64,000 bases of DNA. Origin: CAVZMI01 sp050011775 (GTDB lineage Bacteria > Bacteroidota > Ignavibacteria > UBA10030 > CAVZMI01). The number at the start of each line of letters is the position of its first letter. The first letter of the stretch is position 1. Positions 47,195-56,504 of this stretch are shown here, piece by piece. The position numbers were made by a program, and so were the translations under genes. The notes below the pieces were generated by a model. The model worked only from the letters and a program-made list of their open reading frames with translations, had not been told where the DNA came from and did not search any database. The stretch is taken from contig JBEKIL010000013.1 in assembly GCA_050011775.1 (NCBI GenBank), positions 62,001-126,000 on the forward strand, given 5' to 3'.

Positions 47195-47779
47195 TTATTC
47201 GAATCCCATCACTTGCCGGATGCAATCCGCATTCGCTTCGCCGGTTATTCTCGCTAATAGTTCAAACGCAACTTCCATCGCAGTGGCTGGTGACGTAGAA
47301 GTGATAACATTCCTATCGCAAACAATCGGCTGATCGACTACATTCACCCCAAATCCAGCTAATTGTTTACGTCGTAATCCTTCCCGCAGATGATAGGTGG
47401 TTGCATTGCGTCCCTTAAGAATACCGCTATTGGCAATTGGAAGAGCACCCACGCATATCGAAGCGATTGGTTTCTCCAATTTATCAAAGCGGCGGATCAG
47501 GTCGGCGACTGACTCGGAATAGGCTTGTTCATAATAGCCATAGGTTTCAAATCCGCCCGGAACGGCCAGCGCGTCAAAATCTTCCGCCTTTATTTCGGAT
47601 AGAAGCTTGTCTGGAATCACCTTCATCCCAAATGTCCCTCGAACTTCGTTCTGCAAGCCGACCGTTACGACTTCCACTGCTTCTGTGCCGTATGCCCCGG
47701 ACCAGCCCAGGACATCGTAAAACGCAGCGGCTTCATAAATCTCAACACCGTTGCACAATAGAAGTAAGACTTTTTTCAT
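47195..47779 (-). CDS. DJ-1/PfpI-family protein
   Basis: The start at 47779 gives MKKVLLLLCNGVEIYEAAAF, the normal family N-terminus; 47833 would add 18 unlikely residues. The 194-residue protein has the acidic residue of NGVEIYEAAAF and the nucleophile-elbow Cys in ASICVGALPIA, with TYHLREG after it. This is the ThiJ/PfpI/DJ-1 fold, whose members act as glyoxalases, deglycases, chaperones or peptidases. The specific activity is unknown. It lies between two 65-bp direct repeats. Confidence 0.88.
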   Translation of the reverse strand: MKKVLLLLCNGVEIYEAAAFYDVLGWSGAYGTEAVEVVTVGLQNEVRGTFGMKVIPDKLLSEIKAEDFDALAVPGGFETYGYYEQAYSESVADLIRRFDKLEKPIASICVGALPIANSGILKGRNATTYHLREGLRRKQLAGFGVNVVDQPIVCDRNVITSTSPATAMEVAFELLARITGEANADCIRQVMGFE

Positions 47780-47839
47780 GGCTTCATCTCTACGCTCCGG
47801 ACTATCAATCCGGAAGATTGAACATTTCTGCAATTCAAA

Positions 47840-47905
47840 CGGAGTATAAGGAACTGCGAATTAAAAAGCAATAATTTTGGGAAATAACTGAGCATTCTTG
47901 AAAAT
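47840..47905. repeat. 65-bp direct repeat upstream of the DJ-1 gene
   Basis: Partner of 47121-47185, with one 1-nt indel and a few mismatches. Confidence 0.8.
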
Positions 47906-47922
47906 GTAGTTGAGCTGTTTTC

Positions 47923-48375
47923 AGGACGATTAAACTTATCGTCCTACATGGTTTTCACCAGCCACTTTGAGGACGATTAAACTAATCGTCCTACATTGTT
48001 GTTATCTACCTTTTTAGGACGATTAAACCTGTGGTGCACTAAAGTACTACCCTGAGCACGCCGGATGCGTGCCGAAGGGTACGGCTTCGCTGAGCTCCGT
48101 CGAACCACTTGTGGTGAGCCCCTCGACAAGCTCGGGGTAAACTTGTCGAACCACTGATCATCCCACATGGTTTTCATCAAGCACTTTGAGGACGATCAAA
48201 CTGATCGTCCTACATGGTTTTTATCAAGCACTTTGAGGACGATCAAACTGATCGTCCTACATTGTTTTCATTAAGCACTTTGAGGACGATCAAACTTGTG
48301 GTGAGCTTGTCGAACCACTGATCGTCCTACATTGTTGTCATCAAGCATTTTTAGGACAATTAAGCTAATCGTCCT
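47923..48375. repeat. Seven-copy tandem hairpin array with nested insertions
   Basis: The core aggacgatYaaactNatcgtcct (an 8-10 bp stem) recurs at 47923, 47970, 48016, 48189, 48236, 48283 and 48353, mostly every ~47 bp, joined by a conserved spacer like acatggttttcatcaagcac. Copies 3 and 6 are split inside the loop, after aggacgatYaaac: 126 bp at 48029-48154 and 23 bp at 48296-48318. Both inserts end gtcgaaccac. The array lies between the DJ-1 and proline dehydrogenase genes. The flanking stretches 47906-47922 and 48376-48524 show no gene. Confidence 0.85.
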
Positions 48376-48524
48376 ACCTTTATTCTTGTTTTATATAGAT
48401 TTTTATGTAGAAACCACAGCAATTATCGCCTTGCTTTTCTATCAAAGCTTCTCTATATTCGTACGTTAAAAATTCAAGACAGGAGTCTTCGAACTGCCTT
48501 TTTTGATCCTTCTATATATATTTT

Positions 48525-49442
48525 ATGAACCTCATCAACAAGCTTGTCGTCACGATTCTTCCGTTTATCCCCAAACCCCTTGTACGTTTTTTTGCCAAAC
48601 GCTATATCGCAGGTGAAACATTGAGCGACGCAGCTCGCGTCGTGACCGAGTTATCGAAAAAATATGCGATGGCGACGATAGATGTTCTCGGGGAAGACGT
48701 CACCAAAAACGAAGAAGCGATCGATGCACGGGAGTTGTGCAAGGACGTACTCCGAATGATCACAGAGCTGAAACTCGACGCGAATCTGTCGGTGAAGCTT
48801 ACACAGTTCGGCCTGAAGCTCGACAAGGAGTTTTGTTATGCCAATGTGCGCGAAGTCGTCGAGCTCGCCGGATCGTCCAATTACTTTATCTGGATCGATA
48901 TGGAAGACCATACCTGTACGGACGATACGATCGAGATATTTACACGACTTAGAAAAGAATTTACCAACGTCGGTGTTGCACTTCAGGCGTACCTCAAACG
49001 TACCGGATCGGATGTCGACAAACTGAATGAGCTGGGTGCAGGATTCAGACTGTGCAAAGGTATTTATATCGAACCTGAAGAGATAGCCCTCAAGAAAAAG
49101 CAGGAGGTACGGGAGAATTTCCTGAAACTCCTAGACCGTATGCTTTCGAAAAAAGCGTATGTCGGTATCGCGACGCACGACATCTATCTTATCGTCGGAG
49201 CGAAACAACTTATTGCAAAATATGATCTTCAGCCCGACAAATATGAATTCCAGATGCTTCTGGGCGTCCGGAGCGATCTGCGCGATGCACTCCTTGCCGG
49301 CGGACACCGGCTCAGGATATACGTCCCGTTCGGCTCAAAATGGTACGCTTATTCTCTGCGGCGCTTTAAGGAAAACCCGGAAGTCGCAGGCTATGTATTC
49401 AAAGCGCTTTTCGATTGGGCGAGATTTGTCAGAAGAAAATGA
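48525..49442 (+). CDS. Proline dehydrogenase family protein
   Basis: The 305-residue PutA-like barrel has KYAMATIDVLGEDV, LSVKLTQFGLKLD, FIWIDMEDHTCTDDT, VGVALQAYLKRTGSDV, FRLCKGIYIEPEEIA, YVGIATHDIYLI, YEFQMLLGVRSDLRDAL and IYVPFGSKWYAYSLRR. These are the standard FAD- and substrate-binding motifs of monofunctional proline dehydrogenases. It oxidises proline to pyrroline-5-carboxylate. No P5C dehydrogenase is adjacent. It stands alone between two repeat blocks. Confidence 0.92.
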   Translation: MNLINKLVVTILPFIPKPLVRFFAKRYIAGETLSDAARVVTELSKKYAMATIDVLGEDVTKNEEAIDARELCKDVLRMITELKLDANLSVKLTQFGLKLDKEFCYANVREVVELAGSSNYFIWIDMEDHTCTDDTIEIFTRLRKEFTNVGVALQAYLKRTGSDVDKLNELGAGFRLCKGIYIEPEEIALKKKQEVRENFLKLLDRMLSKKAYVGIATHDIYLIVGAKQLIAKYDLQPDKYEFQMLLGVRSDLRDALLAGGHRLRIYVPFGSKWYAYSLRRFKENPEVAGYVFKALFDWARFVRRK

Positions 49443-50568
49443 TAGATAGGTCGCTCCTAACGGAGCTTGAATATTTTCTCCTATATGATGTTCTACAAAT
49501 AGGCCGTCCCTACGGGACTAAAGAGAGTTCTTTATATATTTGTACCAAATGGCAACAGGGATATCTAAATACAAAAACGGAAAAAGCCGATATTAAAAAA
49601 ATATATCGCCGTTTAAGGACACCCCGTAGGGGCCAACGTGCACCCGTTTTTTGGGTGTGGCCTGTTTGTAGCATTATAAACAGCAATCAAAATTGTAGCA
49701 CCGTAGGTGCGACCTATGCAATAGATGTTTTGTCTATGTAATCTGTTTTGTGATAGGTCGCTCCTGACGGAGCTTGAATATCCATCTTATATGATGTTCT
49801 ACAAATAGGTCGTCCCTACGGGACTAAAGAGAGTTCTTTATATATTTGTACCAAATGGCAACAGGGATATATATCCGGATATCTAAATACAAAAACATCC
49901 TAAAAAAACAAATTGCCATTTTAGGATACCTCAGAGGGGTAGCGGAAAGAATTCACCATCAAAAAAATAAACAGCCATTTCAGGATGCCCCATAGGGGCA
50001 GCCTGTTTGTAGCATTATAAACAGCAATCAAAATTGTAGCACCGTAGGTGCGACCTAGGCAATGGATGTTTTGTCCATGTAATCTATTTTGTGATGGGTC
50101 GCTCCTGACGGAGCTTGAATGTTTTTTTCTGTATTGTTTTCTACAAATAGGCCGTCCCCATGGGACTAGGGAGAGTCCCAAATATGTTTGTGCCAAATGG
50201 CAACGGGATTATTTAGCCGGATATCTAAATACAAAAACATCCTAAAAAAACAAATTGCCATTTTAGGACACCTCAGAGGGGTGGCGGAAAGAATTCACCA
50301 TCAAAAAAACAAACAACCATTTCAGGATGCCCCATAGGGGCAGCCTGTTTGTAGCATTATAAACAGCAATCAAAATTGTAGCACCGTAGGTGCGACCTAT
50401 GCAATAGATGTTTTGTCTATGTAATCTGTTTTGTGATAGATCGCTCCTGACGGAGCTTGAATATTTTTTTTCTGTATTATTTTCTACAAATAGGCCGTCC
50501 CTCCGGGACTAAAGAGAGTTCTGTATATATTTGTGGCACTAAATAGCGATCAAAACTAGGAGAATTGT
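49443..50568. repeat. Tandem 341-bp intergenic repeat (three full units and a partial)
   Basis: The phrase tcgctcctgacggagcttga starts at 49758, 50099 and 50441 (spacing 341 and 342 bp), and a variant at 49451 begins a shorter 307-bp first unit. Each unit contains small hairpin modules: ggccgtccctacgggac, accccgtagggg (or ccccatagggg) and caccgtaggtgcgacct. The final partial copy runs into the leader of the OPT transporter gene. Predicted ORFs inside it are short and repeat-derived. Confidence 0.9.
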
Positions 50569-52644
50569 ATGGCTGACGTCTCTACACCGTACAGGCCGTA
50601 TGTCCCGGCTGAAACCTCTATGAAAGAATTTACACTCCGTGCGCTTCTGATCGGATTGGTAATGTGCGTTGTTCTCGGAGCCGCGAATGCGTACCTGGGT
50701 CTTAAGGCGGGTATGACGATCGCAGCGACTTACCCTGCGGCGGTGATCGGGATGGCTGTCCTTCGCATATTCCGCGGATCGATTTTAGAAGAAAATTTCG
50801 CCCGTACCGTCGGCTCGATCGGCGAATCCGTCGCTGCCGGGGCGATCTTCACGATACCGGCGTTCGTCGTGTTAAAGATCTGGAATTTTAATGTGGAGAG
50901 CATGCTTTCCGAGTACCTGATAGCGGCTTCATTGATGATCCTCGGAGGTATTCTCGGTATTCTGTTCGTGACGGTACTTCGCCGCGTCATGGTGGAAGAT
51001 GCCACACTGCCGTTCCCCGAATCAGTCGCCGCCGCCGAAATCCATAAAGCGGGTCAGCGCGGTGCCGGGGCTGCGATTCAGCTTTTTCAGGCCATGGCCG
51101 TCGGTGCATTCATTAAGTTGATGGACGGTTTGAATATTTTTCATTCGTCCAATGATTTTCAGGTGATGGTCGGACGCGTAAAGGATTCATTCGTAAGACT
51201 TGGATTGAAGGCCGATTCTGAAAAAATTATCGGAGGCGGCATAACCACAATTTCTGCTCCGGCTGCAACACCCGCGTACATCGGCGTCGGTTATATTATC
51301 GGACCCGAACTCGGTGCGTTGAACTTTGCAGGCGGACTTCTGGCCTGGGGGCTGTTCGTTCCACTCCTCGTGTTTTTTCTAGGACCCTATGAGATCGATA
51401 AATATTTGGCGGCGAATAATAACGATACACTTGGCGCCTGGGCTGCACTGACAGGTCATCTATATCGCTATATCGTCCGTCCCATCGCAGTCGGAGGGAT
51501 GCTTGTCGGAGCATGTTATACGTTATGGAAAATGCGGAAGAATTTAATTCTGGGCATCAAGCGAGGCGTTGCAGATATTAAAAAGACCGCGGCCGCTTCT
51601 GCCGCCACCGAACGTACACAAAAAGATTTACCGTTTAAAAGTGTAATACTAGGGATAGCCGTCGTGTTTGCTTTGATGATCGGTCTTTATTTCTATTTTA
51701 CCAATATGATGCTCGGTGCAATCCTTGCGGCTGTTGTAATGTTGGTCACCGGATTCTTCTTTGCAGCCGTATCGGGTAACCTCGTCGGAATGATCGGATC
51801 GTCCAATAATCCGATCTCCGGCCTGACGCTTGCCGCTACGGTTGTAGCCGCTCTCACGATGGTTCTCGTTGGCGCGTACGGCATGGCTGGTGTCGCTGCA
51901 GTGCTCGGTGTCGCCGCAGTTGTATGTGTATCGTCGGCAGTTGCGGGTGAAATGCTGCAGGATCTAAAAGTCGGTCACATACTTGGAGGCACGCCTTCCA
52001 GGATGCAAATCGGCGATATCATCGGCGTTATCATGGCAGGACTTGTAATGTTTTTCCCGTTGTATGTTCTCCATAATTCGGATCTCGCAAGTAATCCTTT
52101 ATCGGGCGGATTCGGAGGACCGAAGCTTCCCGCACCGCAGGCGGGTCTGATGGCTGCTTTGTCGCTAGGGATTGTGGGAGGTGAAATGGCATGGCCGCTT
52201 GTCATTGTCGGAATAGCATTGGGATTTTCGCTCATCCTGATAAGAGTAAAAAGTCCGATGTTGTTTTCTGTCGGCATGTATTTACCGCTTGAGACGACCT
52301 TCGCGATCTTCATCGGCGGCCTGGTACGCGGCTTCGTCGATAAACGTTCCGCAAAGCGCGGATACAACGACGCCCAGAAGACGCGCGTCGAAAATGCCGG
52401 CATACTATCGGCATCGGGCTTGATCGCCGGCGAAGCGTTGATGGGATTGTTCATCGCGACTGTGGTGTTTGTACGTGATAGAGTGAGCGGGACACCGGAA
52501 TTCTGGACACTGAAGGTATTCGAATCGATCGCATCGTGGCTTGCAATACCGGTCTTCGTGCTGCTCGCGGCCTACTTGATCCTTGTGCCGCTCTCCAAGG
52601 CCGGCAGGCCGGACGAGCCCGCACCGCCGACTGCAATGATGTGA
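50569..52644 (+). CDS. OPT-family oligopeptide transporter
   Basis: The 691-residue protein has about 14-16 TM helices and OPT signatures: VPAETSMKEFTLRALLIGLV, NAYLGLKAGMTIAATYPAAVIG (split), FPESVAAAEIHKAGQ, GGGITTISAPAATPAYIGVGY (split) and SPMLFSVGMYLPLETTFAIF (split). It likely imports oligopeptides with protons. A PqqD-like gene follows after 16 bp, a recurring pairing. The GGAG-type site lies about 9 nt upstream of the ATG. Confidence 0.92.
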   Translation: MADVSTPYRPYVPAETSMKEFTLRALLIGLVMCVVLGAANAYLGLKAGMTIAATYPAAVIGMAVLRIFRGSILEENFARTVGSIGESVAAGAIFTIPAFVVLKIWNFNVESMLSEYLIAASLMILGGILGILFVTVLRRVMVEDATLPFPESVAAAEIHKAGQRGAGAAIQLFQAMAVGAFIKLMDGLNIFHSSNDFQVMVGRVKDSFVRLGLKADSEKIIGGGITTISAPAATPAYIGVGYIIGPELGALNFAGGLLAWGLFVPLLVFFLGPYEIDKYLAANNNDTLGAWAALTGHLYRYIVRPIAVGGMLVGACYTLWKMRKNLILGIKRGVADIKKTAAASAATERTQKDLPFKSVILGIAVVFALMIGLYFYFTNMMLGAILAAVVMLVTGFFFAAVSGNLVGMIGSSNNPISGLTLAATVVAALTMVLVGAYGMAGVAAVLGVAAVVCVSSAVAGEMLQDLKVGHILGGTPSRMQIGDIIGVIMAGLVMFFPLYVLHNSDLASNPLSGGFGGPKLPAPQAGLMAALSLGIVGGEMAWPLVIVGIALGFSLILIRVKSPMLFSVGMYLPLETTFAIFIGGLVRGFVDKRSAKRGYNDAQKTRVENAGILSASGLIAGEALMGLFIATVVFVRDRVSGTPEFWTLKVFESIASWLAIPVFVLLAAYLILVPLSKAGRPDEPAPPTAMM

Positions 52645-52660
52645 TATCGAAGGAAAAAAT

Positions 52661-52996
52661 ATGAAGAGACGTTCTGTGCCGCTGAATCTGCTTGATCTGC
52701 AGCCGGAACGTCTTTTTCAATGGGAAGAAGGCGAAGACGGTAACGTCGTCGTGCTGGTACCGAAATTTCGTCATCCATGGCTTCAGTGGCTGCAGGCGCG
52801 ACTCAAAAAAAAATATTTTCGTGTCAGGCTCGATGCGTTCGGGAGCCATATCTGGCGTGCCTGTGATGGGAGGATGAAAGTTGCAGCCATTGCTGAATCT
52901 TTTCGTGAACAATTCGGCGATGTTCCGGAATTATATGAACGGATAGGAAAGTTCCTGAGGCATCTGGAACGGGGAAGTATTGTCAGAATAAAATAA
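52661..52996 (+). CDS. PqqD-like peptide-chaperone protein
   Basis: The 111-residue protein has a C-terminal PqqD fold (FRVRLDAFGSHIWRACDGRMKVAAI, AESFREQFGDVPELYERIGKFLRHL). PqqD domains bind peptide substrates of modification enzymes (RiPP recognition elements). No radical-SAM or leader-peptide gene is nearby. It is 16 bp after the OPT gene, so a role with the transporter is likely but unproven. Confidence 0.8.
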   Translation: MKRRSVPLNLLDLQPERLFQWEEGEDGNVVVLVPKFRHPWLQWLQARLKKKYFRVRLDAFGSHIWRACDGRMKVAAIAESFREQFGDVPELYERIGKFLRHLERGSIVRIK

Positions 52997-53283
52997 GAAT
53001 TCCTTTCCGCACGGGGGGCCCTGATACAATATTATCTGTATCGAAAATATAATACCACAGCATTATTCAGGGCAATGAGTGGTACTGTGCTCTCTTTTCA
53101 AAATCGAAACTAATAATAGGAGCACCGACACAGAGATCACAAAGGATCCACAAAGGTCGCAAAGTGTTGGGCTAATTAGACTGTACACTTAGCTTCTTAG
53201 CGGTAAATCATATTTTTTACTTTTTCCTTTTTACTTGTTAATAGGCTGTTTGAAAATAATAATAGATTGGATAGGAGACCACT

Positions 53284-54741
53284 ATGTCATCAGCAATTGA
53301 AGGTCTGGAGCCAAAAAAAATATGGGAATATTTTGCCGAGCTCAGTACAATTCCCCGCGGCTCAAAGAACGAAGCGAAAGCGGCTGCGTATATCGTAGGC
53401 GTGGCAAAAAAGCTCGGACTCGAAGTTCAGAAAGATACTGCAGGCAATGTTGTTGTCAGAAAACCTGCTGGCGCAGGACGTGAGAATGCGCCAATGGTTG
53501 CTCTGCAGGGTCATCTTGATATGGTCTGCGAGAAGAACAAGGATAAAGTCCACAATTTCGAAAAAGATCCGATAGTCCTTCGCCGCAACGGTAATTTCCT
53601 CACTGCGGACGGCACAACGCTGGGCGCCGATAACGGAATTGGCGTTTGTACCGCCCTCGCGTTGATGGAAGAGCAATCGGTTCTCCATGGTCCGCTCGAA
53701 TTCCTCTTTACCATTGATGAGGAAACAGGATTGACTGGAGCCAATAATCTCAAGGACGATTTCGTGAAGTCGCGTACTCTGCTAAACCTCGATTCAGAAG
53801 AAGAGGGAATACTCTACGTTGGTTGTTCGGGAGGCGGCGATACTGTGGGGACGCTTCATGTGGAGTTTGAAGCGATGCCTGCGCAATCTATAGCGATGAA
53901 TTTGAAGATCGGCGGGCTGAGAGGCGGGCATTCCGGTCTCGAGATTAACACAGGCCGGGGAAATGCAATCAAACTGATCAATCGTGTGCTGTACATTCTC
54001 ACAGAAATGGGGGTGAGGCTCGCGTCGATCGAAGGCGGGAACAAACGGAATGCAATTCCGCGTGAAACAGAAACGGTCATTGTCGTTCCGAAGAAACTCG
54101 TTGACGAAGTGAAAAAAGTTGTTGCATCGTGCGATGCGCTGTTTAAAACGGAATATGCGACGGTCGACGGCGGAGTTGCGCTTTCCGTCACTGAAATCAA
54201 GGGGAAGAGAGTCCGTGTGCTGAAAAAAGCGCGGCAGAAAAAACTTGTGATTCTCCTTTATGCGCTGCCGCACGGGGTAATTGCGATGAGTCCGGATATA
54301 CCGGGCCTGGTCGAGACCTCGACGAACCTTGCAACGATCAACACGACCAGGAAGGGGATTATCATTGCGACGAGTCAGCGCAGCTCGGTGGAGAGCGAAA
54401 AGGAAGACGTTGTGCAGATGGTGCACTCGACGTTCGTCCTTTCCGGTGCCGAAGTGGAACACGGCGACGGATATCCCGGATGGAAGCCGAATCTGAATTC
54501 GGCAATCCTGAAAATCGCTAAAGACACCTATCAGAAGAAATATGGGAGACTTCCCGAGGTAAAAGCCATTCATGCAGGATTGGAATGCGGCATCATCGGT
54601 GAAAAATTTCCCGGTATGGATATGATCTCATTCGGACCGACGCTTGAGATGGTTCACTCGCCCGAGGAACGCGTTCACATTGACACGGTGAAAACATTCT
54701 GGGACTATTTATGCGCGATACTCGACAGGGTATCGTCATAA
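53284..54741 (+). CDS. pepD: Aminoacyl-histidine dipeptidase PepD
   Basis: The 485-residue M20C metallopeptidase has metal ligands in ALQGHLDMVCEKN (HxD), TLGADNGIGVC, TIDEETGLTGA (Glu-Glu), LNLDSEEEG and a late His in TLEMVHSPEERVHI. It cleaves Xaa-His and other dipeptides in the cytoplasm. The upstream 287 bp (52997-53283) hold a copy of the dispersed cacagag repeat near 53100-53170 and no gene. Confidence 0.95.
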   Translation: MSSAIEGLEPKKIWEYFAELSTIPRGSKNEAKAAAYIVGVAKKLGLEVQKDTAGNVVVRKPAGAGRENAPMVALQGHLDMVCEKNKDKVHNFEKDPIVLRRNGNFLTADGTTLGADNGIGVCTALALMEEQSVLHGPLEFLFTIDEETGLTGANNLKDDFVKSRTLLNLDSEEEGILYVGCSGGGDTVGTLHVEFEAMPAQSIAMNLKIGGLRGGHSGLEINTGRGNAIKLINRVLYILTEMGVRLASIEGGNKRNAIPRETETVIVVPKKLVDEVKKVVASCDALFKTEYATVDGGVALSVTEIKGKRVRVLKKARQKKLVILLYALPHGVIAMSPDIPGLVETSTNLATINTTRKGIIIATSQRSSVESEKEDVVQMVHSTFVLSGAEVEHGDGYPGWKPNLNSAILKIAKDTYQKKYGRLPEVKAIHAGLECGIIGEKFPGMDMISFGPTLEMVHSPEERVHIDTVKTFWDYLCAILDRVSS

Positions 54742-54799
54742 AAAATACCGATATATAAAGATTTTGATATTGAACTATAAATTATTAGATTCTCTCGTA

Positions 54800-54812
54800 G
54801 ATCATAATGATC
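54800..54812. promoter_or_regulatory. Palindrome upstream of the hydrogenase operon
   Basis: GATCAT-A-ATGATC is a perfect 13-bp palindrome 46 bp before the beta-subunit start. It could be an operator, but no matching regulator was identified. Confidence 0.4.
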
Positions 54813-54858
54813 GACATAGACCACGATCTTGAAGTCTTTGACACTGGATAATCGCTTA

Positions 54859-56007
54859 ATGAGTAACGATCAAGAGAAAAAAGTCGTTATAGATAGAGAA
54901 CAATTCCCGGCACTCTTTGAAGCTCTCAAAAGAGAAGGTTATCGGATTATCGGACCGACGGTGCGCGACGAAGTTATCATCTACGATGAGATCAATGGAG
55001 TTGAAGACCTCCCGATTGGAAGAACCGACGAACAGGCTCCCGGTAGTTACAGCCTGAAAAACGGCCGGCCCGATGCATTATTCGGCTTCACGGTAGGGCC
55101 GCAATCTCCGAAAAAATTTTTATTCCCGATGAGGCTGAAGCTCTTTGAAGCTCAAAAAGAAGGGCGCGGTTTCAATGTATCGTCAAACCTTAATTCCATT
55201 TCGGATGGTATTCCGCGGCTGGCTTTTTTGGGAATAAAGTCATGCGAATTGAGCGCGATTGAAATCCAGGACAAGATATTATTTGAAGGTATATATGCCG
55301 ATCCATACTACCGTACTCTCCGCGAACGGTCGTTGATTATTGCCGTAAATTGTACAACAACAGGTAATCAATGTTTCTGCGACTCGATGAAAACAGGTCC
55401 GAAGGCAATTCGGGGATACGATATTGCCCTGACGGAAATCATCAGCGGCTATGGGCACTATTTCGTTGCCGATATGGGAAGCGACAAGGGGTCGGCGCTG
55501 ATTCAATCAGTTCCCCATCATCCCGCTGAATCATCGCAATTGAAAATAGAAGAGCGGGCGATTGAAGAAGCTGTTGATACAATGGGACGGAAACTTGACA
55601 CAAGGGATATCGAGAATCTCCTGTTCACCAATCTTGAACATCCCGAATGGGACAATGTCGCGTTGCGGTGCCTGACCTGTGCCAATTGTACGTTGGTGTG
55701 TCCGACATGTTTCTGCATGACGGTCGAGGATACGACCGACATAACCGGTGAACATACAGAACGATGGCGCCGGTTGAACTCCTGTTTCACACTGGATTTC
55801 GCGAAAGTAGCAGGCGGGAATTTCAGAGCTTCTGCAAAATCACGATACCGGCAATGGCTGACGCATAAGCTGGCCGGATGGTATCAACAATTCGGGACAT
55901 CCGGATGCGTCGGTTGCGGAAGATGCATCACATGGTGTCCCGTAGGAATCGATATTATTGCCGAAGTCGAAACAATCCGGGGAGATAGAACATCACGGAA
56001 TGAATAA
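54859..56007 (+). CDS. hydB: [NiFe]-hydrogenase group 3b beta subunit (4Fe-4S ferredoxin-like)
   Basis: The ATG at 54859 is preferred to the TTG at 54829; neither has a strong ribosome site. The 382-residue protein matches HydB/HyhB of NADP-type sulfhydrogenases. It has KSCELSAIEIQDKI, the long FCDSMKTGPKAIRGYDIALTEI segment (split) and two ferredoxin-like clusters: CLTCANCTLVCPTCFC and GCVGCGRCITWCPVGIDI. It carries electrons between the flavoprotein and the catalytic module. It is the first gene of a six-gene operon. Confidence 0.93.
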   Translation: MSNDQEKKVVIDREQFPALFEALKREGYRIIGPTVRDEVIIYDEINGVEDLPIGRTDEQAPGSYSLKNGRPDALFGFTVGPQSPKKFLFPMRLKLFEAQKEGRGFNVSSNLNSISDGIPRLAFLGIKSCELSAIEIQDKILFEGIYADPYYRTLRERSLIIAVNCTTTGNQCFCDSMKTGPKAIRGYDIALTEIISGYGHYFVADMGSDKGSALIQSVPHHPAESSQLKIEERAIEEAVDTMGRKLDTRDIENLLFTNLEHPEWDNVALRCLTCANCTLVCPTCFCMTVEDTTDITGEHTERWRRLNSCFTLDFAKVAGGNFRASAKSRYRQWLTHKLAGWYQQFGTSGCVGCGRCITWCPVGIDIIAEVETIRGDRTSRNE

Positions 56008-56027
56008 TTTAATATAGAGAGGAGATC

Positions 56028-56504
56028 ATGGAACCAGAGAACCTCACAGTACTTTTAAAGAACCATCCGTTCCTGAAAGGCCTGGCCGACAAACACATGC
56101 AAACGCTTCTTTCGTGTGTGTCGAATGTCCGCTTTCAGGAAGGGGAATACCTGTCACATGAGGGACAGGAGGCAAAGAATTTTTATCTCATTCGTTCCGG
56201 TCGTGTGGCGCTGGAAATCGATGCTCATGAACGCGGCACATTACGAATTCAGACCATAGGAGAAAATGAAGTCCTCGGGTGGTCATGGCTCATCGCACCT
56301 TATCGTTGGAGATTCGATTCATGTGCCCTCGAGCAAGTCCGGGCATTTTCGCTCGATGGAGTATGTCTGCGAAATAAATGCGATACGAATCCGGAATTTG
56401 GCTATGAGATGCTCAAACGATTTTCCCTGATAATGGCCCAGCGTCTTGACGCAACGCGTCTTCAATTGCTCGATATGTACGGCTCCAGACCGGGAGTGAG
56501 GTAA
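56028..56504 (+). CDS. Stand-alone cyclic-nucleotide-binding (Crp-type) domain protein
   Basis: The 158-residue protein consists of a cNMP-binding beta-roll (FLKGLADKHMQTLLSC, FQEGEYLSHEGQEAKNFYLIRSGRVALEI, GENEVLGWSWLIAPYRWRF) and a C-helix, with no helix-turn-helix. It lies between hydB and hydG, so it probably regulates or forms part of the hydrogenase by direct binding. Its stop shares one base with the next ATG. The same insertion is seen in group 3b operons of related bacteria. Confidence 0.85.
   Translation: MEPENLTVLLKNHPFLKGLADKHMQTLLSCVSNVRFQEGEYLSHEGQEAKNFYLIRSGRVALEIDAHERGTLRIQTIGENEVLGWSWLIAPYRWRFDSCALEQVRAFSLDGVCLRNKCDTNPEFGYEMLKRFSLIMAQRLDATRLQLLDMYGSRPGVR

Noticed and set aside
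47923..48375. Possible CRISPR array (regular ~47-bp units)
   Set aside because: The spacers between hairpins are themselves conserved and the units vary inside the hairpin loop. No cas genes are near.
49443..50568. ORFs of 60-108 residues inside the tandem repeat block
   Set aside because: They are translations of the repeat units, occur on both strands and match no family.
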